In this document: positions 46,343 through 54,964 of the stretch, one piece after another
How positions within the stretch are numbered: the first letter of the stretch is position 1
Layout of the letters: each line of letters starts with the position of its first letter
Assembly: GCA_030278955.1 (NCBI GenBank)
Contig: JAOANR010000008.1
Span: forward strand, 38,882,148 to 38,946,147
DNA: 64,000 nt
Direction: 5' to 3'
From: Hygrophila difformis
Taxonomy: Eukaryota; Streptophyta; Magnoliopsida; Lamiales; Acanthaceae
Program-made: the position numbers and the translations under genes
The notes under the pieces: model-generated
Databases searched by the model: none
What the model saw: the letters and a program-made list of their open reading frames with translations, nothing else
What the model was told of the DNA's origin: nothing

Positions 46343-47216
46343 GATCGGTTTATGGATACCGATTGATATTTTTGATGATCATAAACTATAATGCCTTGAT
46401 GGAATTGGTTCGTGTACACTTGGGTTTAATTTTCTTGGTCTTTTTATAGAGTTGGGAATAATATAGTGGTTTCAAAGAAAAATTAGGCTTAAAGGCTCAG
46501 ATTGGTTAATCCTAAAGGGAAAATATTTTTGGGTTTGGAATTCAAACGAAGGCCAAAAATTTGGGTTTTTCTAAGTGCCTCGATCATATGCTCGATTTCG
46601 GGAATATGTCATGGTCTTGAATCGGTCCCAATTGCAAGTTCTAGTGTCCTTTAATCGAATAGATTTTCACACAACAAAGGAAATAATGAGTAAAAATGAC
46701 TCGGCTCAGATCTCACATGGTATGGTTTGATCATGTCATACCTTTATTCTTGAATTTAGCCTTTAAAAAATTCTTGCATTTTATTCAATCAAATTCTCAA
46801 CATGAAAATTTTGTTTTTCTTCCAAGTGATCATATCATTGATTTTTATAGCTAAAAACCTCAAGCATTTATATCATGCATATTTTTAACTATTTTATCCC
46901 AATTTAATAGTTTAAAAATTTTATCCTTAGCCTAAATTCAACATGTGAATTTAGGTGACAGACAGTAAGAAGATACTGTGAACATGCAAGCATGTTACAG
47001 CTTGTTTTTTGCGTGACAATCACTTATTCATCTTGGACTGCCACACATCTTTTTCAAAATATTTTTGAGAATTCAAGACGAAATTCTCTTTGTGAAAAGC
47101 AATAAATACATCAGTTACAATAGATTTCCACAGTATGAACGAAAGTGCACTGAGTGGATGGAAAATCTAATGCATGATGTTTACATTGAAACATGCATGA
47201 ATGTGATTGTGTTGGC
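45614..47216. other. Non-coding trailer with (CT)n tract and hairpins
   Basis: Downstream (minus strand) of the large broken ORF. It holds a CT microsatellite at 46309-46342. Hairpins lie at 46344-46363 (6-bp stem), 46719-46742 (6-bp), 46931-46955 (10-bp), 46962-46979 (6-bp) and 46981-46996 (7-bp). No convincing frame is present. Confidence 0.6.
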
Positions 47217-50200
47217 TCAATCTTTCTTCTCTGAATGCTGCTTGGAGGGTCCGGTGTCATCTCTTGGAGGTGAGGGTAGCTTCCTGAGTATGGTCTGCAT
47301 CATGTCAGTTTGCGTGGTGAACATCCTTTCGAACATTTTTCTTGTCTTTTCTTCGCTCTCAATTCTTTCCTGATGCTGCCTTGCCGCTTGTTCAGCCTGC
47401 CTTTTCTCTCGTTCAGCCGCTTCCCTTTTGAACTCCTCTTCTCTCTCAAGCACCCTCAGCCTAAACTCTTCCTCTTTCTGCATTTGCTTCTCTTGAGTCG
47501 AAACGATGACATCGGCCAAAGATCTGACACTCTGCATCATCGACTCTCCCATTCTGCTCACTGCTTCCAAGGTTTGAGAGTCAGCTGGATACTGAGACAC
47601 ATTCTGGCTTCTGCGAGAGGGTCGGACTGGGTGTCTTCTTGATTGGCTCGGGGTGGAGGCATCAGTTTCAGGATGACTTGGAGTGGGAGCATCACCTTGA
47701 GGGTGTTCCTCTGCAGCAGGTTCAATTGAGGGGACTCCAGCTTCTTCTGTTGAAGGAACCGCTTCAGTACGGGCCTTCTTCTTACGTGACTTGCGCTTAG
47801 CTGGTTGTCCAGGAGTGCATCTGGATTGGGCATCTGATTCGTCTGGCATAGCATACACGACCGGATCAGTTACCCGCGTTTTTGGAACTGGAATTGGGTG
47901 CCTAATATCAATGGTATCGCTCCCTGTGAAGGCGGATAGATCCACTCCTTGGGCTTCGCAGATTCTTTTGATGAGGTTTGGATGGCAGAGAGCAGCTGCC
48001 CTGCCGGAGGTCCTTGAAGTCATGACATGGAAAATATGCTCCCCCACATTGATCTTCAGTCCATGCCATAACTTAGCGAAACCCTTCAGCATTCGACCAG
48101 ATGTCTCATGTGCGTGAGGGTTGGGCCTAATTTTCGACATGTAGAAATCATATGAGGGTTGGAACTCCAGCTTCAGGTGCTTAGCTTTAAAAGAGAATTT
48201 GCCAGTGTAGCTCTCGGCAGTGAGGGATCTTGTGATGTTGTCGTAATATGGCCTCTCAATTGCCTTGCATGCTCCCTTCTCAAAATGCTCAGCTGTCGGG
48301 AACTCTGATCCCCAGTTGGGTGTATTGAGGAATCTGTTCAGGTACTCTCCAGATATGTCTACATCGATTCCGCGTACCCAACTCTTCTTTTGGGCGGCAT
48401 TGATATTGCAGTAAAATTCCCGAACAAGCTCTGCTATCCCAGGTTCAGCATGGTGCGTAAGGAATTCAGTCCATCCATGGTTTTGTTGTAGAAAAACCAG
48501 CATAGGATGATTCACCATCTCTGAACTAAATCCTTTATCGGGTACGAATAACTCGCCCAGCGCCATATAACGCCGTGCATTCTGCTCGTTCCCGTTGAAC
48601 CTCCTCATTATGTCTGCATCATCCTTAATGGGGAACCTTTTGCATTTCTTTGTGGATACTCCTAATCGACCCTTTGAGGTAGAGGTCACCCAATACCCAG
48701 CGGATCGGATTGACCCCGTTGATTCTTGGGTTTCCTCAGGGTGCGCCTGCTCCCAATCCGAATCCGATTTCTCCTCTATCTGTTCATGTTGTTCATGATG
48801 TTCACCTTCTACTTGATGCTCTGTTTCAGCCTGCGTATCTACCCGCGGCTCTCCTTCAAGTTGTTTTTCATGTTCCGCTTGCTCGCCTCCTTGAGATATT
48901 CCCTGTTCATACGAATTACAAGGAAATTCATGAAGTACAGCTTTGAGAAAATCATCGGGAAGGAAGGGATCAACAACATGTTGATATTCTTTTTGAGGTA
49001 CCTCCTCATCCCTCCCTGTGTTTAATTCTCCCAGTTGTTCTACCATTTTATTTCCTTGATCTCCAGTAATATCAAAATCCCCTTGGAGGATTTGTTGATA
49101 CGTCTTGTCTTTGAACAAGTCATCAATGGTTTCCAATTCTGCTTGAGGGTTGCCACCGCTGCCCTCGTTCGTCACTACTTCTCCTTGGGTTGGCTCGATT
49201 TGCGGATCTGCTTCGGCATGCGAGTCTTCCAACTCCTTCATATTCTTTTCAGGTGCAGTGGATTGAGGTTGGGCAGCAGTTGCAACCAATGTATTTGCAG
49301 CAACTTGATCCAAACTTACTAAAAGCTCCGCAGTCTTTTCTTTCAATTTTTCATAACGCTCATTGCCCTCCTGCACCATTTCCTCTATCTCTTCTGTGGT
49401 TTGAGTCCTTCAACGATCTTGTCCGTTTTCTCTCCACTCCCACTCGTCCTAGCAGCTATCTCCTTCTGCTGCTGCTTTTGATCCTTAGCCCATTCAGCCG
49501 GATCTGCTTTTACTTTAATAGGAACGATGTTGGTTCCGCTGATTATTTGACAATCATCATCTCCAACATCGGCCTCTTTTGTGGCCTCTTTCGTCTTCTT
49601 CTTCTCTAGCTCGGCTTGAAATTTTTCAGCAGCTTTTCTGTTCTCTTCCTCTGCCCGGGCTTTTCTTACGTTCTCCTCCATTTCAGCTTTCTTGGCCTCT
49701 TCCTCAGCCTTCCTAGCCATCTCTTCTTTCCACAATCTGTTTGTCTCAGCCCTTTCTGCTTCTCGCTGCTGTCTCCATTCTTCCGTTTCTTTGGCCATTT
49801 CTGCATTGGCCTTCTCCTTCTCTCGCCTTTCTCTCTCAAGTTTTCGGGCCTCATACTCAGCGATTCTCCTCTCTTCGGCCCTGTCTATCTCAGCTTCCTC
49901 CTGAGCCTTTCTTGCCAATTCTGCGTCGGATTGTTCTTGGGCTTGACGCTGTTGCTCCTTCTTAGACAGCTCAATGGCCTGTTTCTTGCTTTTGTCTTTT
50001 GGCTTGGAGGGCTTGCCATCAAATTTGGGCACCGGTGGAAGAGTCCTTGGCTGACTGGAAGTCTTGAATTTCGACTTGAGGCTCAGCAGGTCTTCCAGCC
50101 TTCTCCTTCTCAGCCAGTTTTATCAGTTTCCTCTTTTTCTTTGGCGGCTCTGACGCAGATTCAGTTTGGAGGGGTTCTGATTCGGTTGACTGATGGGGTT

Positions 50201-50974
50201 CGGATGTCGGGTCTACGTAATCGTCGATCATCTTTTCATCGGCTTCGGTCCACAGCCCCAACTCCGGCCCTTTGATCTTCAGGTATTTCGCTATAAAACT
50301 GGGCTCGGTCATTGCTGTAAGCTGGGCAATCCATTTAGTTGCGAAGTATCTACCCAAAACACCTTGAAACCCCGTGTCATAACGTAATCGCCCTCCTCTG
50401 TTTTCTTGGCAGTACCTCAGGGCTTCCCTGTCCATTTCTCGTAGTAGGTCGAAGAACCTACTCTTCGTGTCCGCATAGAGGGTATCCATAATGTCTGCCT
50501 CTTTCTCTTTTAGCCCTGACAAGTCCCGGACCGGTGGGATGTTCAAGTAGTCCAGGCACTTGTTCTCGCCCATCAGTGGTATCTGCTTTTTCTTTTTGCC
50601 CATCCTGTCCCAGTTTCTGGTTTGGAACATCGCTGTGCACTCGGCTCTAATTAGCGCAAAGTTAGGCATTCCAGCCATCGTAGCTTGTTTGGGCTCAACC
50701 GCCGGGAATCTTGTTGGTAGAAACTTCGGAATGATCTCCTCATTCCCTGGGGGTATCACCACCCCTGGATTCAGCACAGACTTTCTGATGTCCTTCTCCC
50801 AGCTTCCCCATGCTTTCATGTATTCCTCCCACAGCTTCCGTATTGCTTTTGTCTTTTCTATTATTGGGTCCAGCATCGGAGTGTGGTGGGCCGCTCCGTA
50901 ATTCAGCACGGGTTGAAGGGACTCCCAAAAGTTGTATGCCATCTCAATATGGCGTGCCTTGGCGTGCTTTGTGG
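47217..50974 (-). pseudogene. Large transposon-associated ORF, main part (coiled coils and plant transposon protein domain)
   Basis: Minus-strand continuation of the ORF starting at 62993. The first third (50974 to about 50080) opens TKHAKARHIEMAYNFW. A Lys/Glu/Arg-rich coiled coil (about 50032-49600) is read one frame over, implying indels near 50080 and 49405. The last 720 codons (49379-47217) hold acidic repeats, then a globular block with FNGNEQNARRYMALGELF and LVREFYCNINAAQKKSW. This resembles proteins annotated as putative plant transposon protein (PF20167 as I recall, not verified). A basic linker and a C-terminal coiled coil follow. No protease, reverse transcriptase or integrase is present. 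I cannot assign a biochemical role. Confidence 0.6.
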
Positions 50975-52854
50975 GCCACTGTAACACCCGGGGAAAAACA
51001 AATTCAAATTGTTTTGAACTACATCATGACTTGATCCTTCACAGGGTACGTAGGCAGCTTGGAACTAATTTCTAAGTTCAGTCACGAAATAAATCACAAA
51101 ATACATCACGAATTAGATCACAAGGACGATAGGAGGAGTCGGAACCAATTTAGACTAGGCTAATTAGGACACGGAAATGTTGCGAGCGATAAGCCGGACT
51201 CGTAGCAAGTTTAAGGAGAAGATTCCGAAACGGAGACGACCCAGGGAATCGAGCTAACACGTAGAAAACCGGTAGGGGAAAGCGAGGGAAGACCCGACGG
51301 AACACGCGGACCGCCGAACCGGCCGGTCCGGCCGGCCCGCGCTGTCCGCGCGCCGCCGCGCGGCCACCGCGCGGACAAAGGCGTCGCGACTCCAGGCTGG
51401 TCGCGCGTGCTCCGCGCGGGCAAAAGCTTAGGTGCGCGCCACCAGCGCGCCAGAGGTGCTGAAAGTGTAAACTTTCCTTCCATGGCGATTTTCTTGCCAA
51501 AAACAACACCCCTAACCATGGCAATCGAATCTCAACCTTGGGGAAGGCTTAAGAATACCCTAGGGGCGCCCCAAACCCTAGGTTTTCAGAAAACATTCAA
51601 GCCTCCACCCTCAATTCCCTCTCCAAGTTCAAACTCCTTCGACACCACTTTCCGGCGAGTATTCCGGCGACGACGGGACGACCGGGACAAGCCCCTGCCC
51701 TCTAGACTCTTGGTAAGCTATTGTAAGAAGTTTCAATTCGTCCATAGATCTCAGAAACTCATATTCTAACCCTTTTTCCTTACTACGATTTCCCGTCGGA
51801 AAACGAACAAAAAGCGATCGGAGAAGTTGGCCGTTCGTCGTGACACTAGGACGTCCGGAAACCCAATCCAGCGACCCTATCATCATTCTAAGTAAGTTAA
51901 AACCTTACTCACAAATTTTCGTGGTTATTTGTTGTTTAAATCTCGAGATATAGGCCTGTAACAAAAATCGGTTTTCAAAAACCCTATTTTCGTCCAATTT
52001 CAAAGACTCGCCTAAAACTCGACCTTCGAGAATTCAAACCGAAAACCTTTCAACATAAAAGTTGTTCCTAACACCTTTATCTATATTGTGTCCAATTTTC
52101 AGCCATTGACATTAAGTCTTGCTATCCCAAATCACGCCGTAAACGTTCTGTGACAACCCGAACGTTTTAAAACTGTGACAGATTTCAACATTCAACTTGA
52201 TGCATGTTTTTCACCCATTTTTAAAATGATTTAACTTTGCATTCCTAAACAAAAGTTGCAGATAATTGTGTCTAGATTATGCATATTAAATTTCACGGAT
52301 TTTGGTGTTCATTTGATATGCCAAACTGCCAAATTTTCAGAACTGTTTTAAGACTGTTTTAAGGGCCATGAGTATGCAGTGAGTTGCACTCGATTTTTGA
52401 GTACCAAGAATTCATTATTTCCAAATTCTTAAAACATGAAAGTTGTTCCTTAACGTGTTGTGTAGTTACTGTAAAAATTTCACACCGATTGGTTTTGAAA
52501 TGAATTTTTAATCGGCGTTGCACGAACCTGTGACGAAAACAGTTTTTAAGACAGAAATTATTCCATGCAATAAACTCGAATTTCGACTCGCTTCGAAAAC
52601 TTATTTCCAAAAACTTAAAACATGAAAGTTGTTCGTGTGTGTGTTTTTGAATTACTGTAAAAATTTCAGAATCTTTGGAGAAAAGACGAATTTTTAATTA
52701 AGAAAGGCGTAAACTGCCTCGAATAGGATTTTTCGAACTTGAGAAAACTCGAACTATGAAAACGCGATATCGATCATTTGATAACTTTGAAATACGAACT
52801 TTCGAAAAATCCCGTTCACTAGGCTGAGCCGATCTTCATACTATCATTATCTTT

Positions 52855-53071
52855 GAGACTGCCTCGTTAGTGGTCTCCTTACTATCTGAGATTGCCTCGT
52901 TAGTGATCTCGCGCGCTGTATTTGTGGATCGCCTCGTTAGTGGTCCTACTATCTTTTTGGATCGCCTCGTTAGTGGTCCTACTATCTTTGAGACTGCCTC
53001 GTTAGTGGTCTCCCATTGTTTGGACTGCCTCGTTAGTGGTCCTATGTTGAGATTGCCTCGTTAGTGATCTC
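52855..53071 (+). repeat. Seven-unit hairpin array in Gypsy-1 5' LTR
   Basis: Seven copies of the invariant GCCTCGTTAGTG, each preceded and followed by short complementary arms: GAGAC/GTCTC, GAGAT/ATCTC, GGAT/GTCC (twice), GAGAC/GTCTC, GGAC/GTCC, GAGAT/ATCTC. The arms change together while the loop stays fixed. Position is about 666-882 nt before the LTR 3' end. Confidence 0.92.
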
Positions 53072-53347
53072 CCGGTATGGTGTCCTCTTCTTAGTCTACG
53101 GGATGAAAAGTAAAAGACTTGTGTGAGTGTTTCATTATGCTTAAATCGTATTTATCATGTCTTTAATTATGTATTTAAAGTTTATGCATCTTAAATTATG
53201 CTTTAAATTACGCTTTTAAGATTAAGCCCTTTAATCATGTTTTTCCGCTGCTAATAAATTATGTATTTTTAATTCTCGTACGGTAAGCGAAATCTTTAGT
53301 TTAAACACTTGTAACCCCTTTTATTTGTTAGTTAGGGATTAACTTAC

Positions 53348-53367
53348 TCAGTATATTTTTATACTGA
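53348..53367 (+). other. Conserved LTR stem-loop (Gypsy-1 5' LTR)
   Basis: TCAGTATA and TATACTGA form a perfect 8-bp stem with a TTTT loop, 370 nt from the LTR 3' end. It is followed by CCTTTTTCTTACAG and AGTATG, a splice-acceptor-like block shared with Gypsy-2 and the solo LTR. Confidence 0.7.
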
Positions 53368-53740
53368 CAACCGTTGTCATTTTCCTTTTTCTTACAGAGT
53401 ATGTCGAGTGACGCATTGCATATGCACTTGGGGGAAATCATAACGGACATTTTAAATTCTGCATCGTACTGTTTTTACCGGGTCTGTTAAACCCGAGGAT
53501 TTGGCCATGTTGGCCGTGATTTACTTTCCGCTGCACTTACTCTATTTATTTTTCGCGCATGATGATTACTACTATCGTATTAAGTATTATAAATTTCCGG
53601 ACTAAATCTTGAAATGTTTTAAATCTTTTACATACCCACAAGCCTTGCATTTCCTTAGCGAGCTCGGGAAGCCGTGTCTTGCTAGGGAGATGCGGCGGTG
53701 ACATCCCGGCCTGGGTTATCAAATCCGGGGTGTTACAAGT

Positions 53741-53752
53741 TGGTATCAGAGC
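53741..53752 (+). promoter_or_regulatory. Gypsy-1 primer-binding site (initiator Met tRNA)
   Basis: TGGTATCAGAGC three bases after the 5' LTR, complementary to the initiator methionine tRNA 3' end. Confidence 0.95.
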
Positions 53753-54082
53753 CCGGAAAATTTTTTTGAAGCTACTACTATTATTTTAAACCATTATTTT
53801 AAAACCCAAGTGATATTTCTTTTAATTATTTATTTTGACTACTAGTATTATTTTTTGCCCAAAAGTCTATAATCCTTTTTACATAGCCCAAAATCTTAGC
53901 CAAAGAAATATTAAATTTTGGCCCACTATAGAGGCCCAACCTTTAGCAATTTATTTTAAAACAAACTAAATTTTTTTTTGGGGAAGGGACTTGCACTTGC
54001 ATGTTGCATATAAATTTAAATTTGTGCATATCTTAACCTTGCCGGAAAAACGTCTAACTTTAACCTACCTTGTTAACAATAG
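53753..54082 (+). other. Gypsy-1 internal leader
   Basis: AT-rich untranslated segment between the primer site and the first ORF. It resembles the Gypsy-2 internal leader at 36929-37190. It ends with TTGTTAACAATAG directly before the ORF0 ATG. Confidence 0.7.
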
Positions 54083-54610
54083 ATGGCTTCCCCAAACGTG
54101 AACATGATCAACCTACTAATGAGGTTGATTGAAGCATACCTCGAATCTCCTCAAAACGTGAACAACTTCAGACTAAGGGTAGAACAAATGGAAGCTAACT
54201 TGGGCCACCTAACTAATCTGGGCCAAGCGGCACATCAAGATATAACCCAACTCCAAATCCAAATCAACGAACTCCAGACCCGCGAGACTGAGCTTCGGAC
54301 CCAGATTGACGACGTAGAGACCCAAGCAGGGGTCTTGGGACATCAACTGCATCACCTGAAGGATGATCTGTTTCCACCTGCCCCTCTCAACCCGGGAACT
54401 CCTCCTGTAACTAGCCTCGTTATTGATCCTGTTACTGTCCCTGCAGCCGTCCAAACTCCAGTTGCTATCGTTGATCCTGCTCCTGCTGCTGGGCCCAGTT
54501 GGCCAGCCAGCCCAGTGTTCCATGGGCCCCTTGGCACGGGCACCATCGAGGAATCGAGTGAAGAGGATGACCCCATGGAGGACCCGACCACCTACCCTTC
54601 TCAGGATTAG
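54083..54610 (+). CDS. Gypsy-1 ORF0: 175-residue coiled-coil protein upstream of gag
   Basis: An intact frame between the primer site and gag, not a standard part of Ty3/Gypsy elements. Residues about 25-95 show heptad-like spacing of Leu/Ile/Val with Gln/Glu (RVEQMEANLGHLTNLGQ, QLQIQINELQTRETELR), so a coiled coil is likely. A Pro/Val/Ala-rich stretch follows, then an acidic tail (EESSEEDDPMED). No catalytic or metal-binding motif is seen. The ATG lies just after an acceptor-like CAATAG. Function is unknown; RNA packaging, gag assembly or host interaction are guesses. Confidence 0.75.
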   Translation: MASPNVNMINLLMRLIEAYLESPQNVNNFRLRVEQMEANLGHLTNLGQAAHQDITQLQIQINELQTRETELRTQIDDVETQAGVLGHQLHHLKDDLFPPAPLNPGTPPVTSLVIDPVTVPAAVQTPVAIVDPAPAAGPSWPASPVFHGPLGTGTIEESSEEDDPMEDPTTYPSQD

Positions 54611-54964
54611 AGATTTTTGATACATTATTCCTATTGTGCTCCTTTTCTATTTTCCCGAACTATTTTCAGGATCTTTGCTACTTGTCGTTTGTACCGAAAC
54701 AAAAACTTCTACTGGGCAATAAAGTCACAAACACTTATTTTATACACCATCTTTATATCTTATCAAAACGCCGACAGACAGACAACGCGTCTATTTCTGC
54801 ATAACAAATCGACAAGTACCTCAAACCCTAAAACCCTAAATGACTGAATGAATAAATGCAAATACTGACCAACTCCTGATAAGCACCATACAATTCAGCA
54901 AAACCCTTTTTCCCACATTTTATCGAATCTCCCTGAACTTTACACCTTCCTTGGTTGTAACAGG
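54611..54964 (+). other. Spacer between ORF0 and gag
   Basis: 354 bp without a real frame. It ends in the pyrimidine-rich CCTTCCTTGGTTGTAACAGG that leads straight into the gag ATG and resembles a splice acceptor. Confidence 0.55.

Larger units (their letters stand above)
50980..53737 (+). repeat. Gypsy-1 5' LTR
   Basis: 2758 bp. A GC-rich block with CCGCGCG-type palindromes lies at about 51295-51420. A donor-like GTAAGTT is at 51892, degenerate AAAGTTGTTC repeats fill 52040-52640, the hairpin array is at 52855-53071 and the conserved stem-loop at 53348. Confidence 0.95.

Noticed and set aside
49035..50275. Plus-strand frames up to 219 residues, rich in Ser/Leu/Phe
   Set aside because: They are antisense shadows of the Lys/Glu-rich coiled coil on the minus strand.
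51150..51769. Frames of 102-124 residues on both strands, repeated identically at 59836-60455
   Set aside because: They are in the GC-rich part of the two Gypsy-1 LTRs, duplicated with the LTR, and encode no recognisable protein.
52855..53071. CRISPR-like array
   Set aside because: Repeats are 12 bases with arms that are near-identical between units, spacers are not unique, the same array is in both LTRs of a plant retrotransposon, and there are no cas genes.
53741..53752. tRNA gene fragment
   Set aside because: TGGTATCAGAGC is only the 12-base primer-binding complement of the initiator tRNA; there is no cloverleaf around it.
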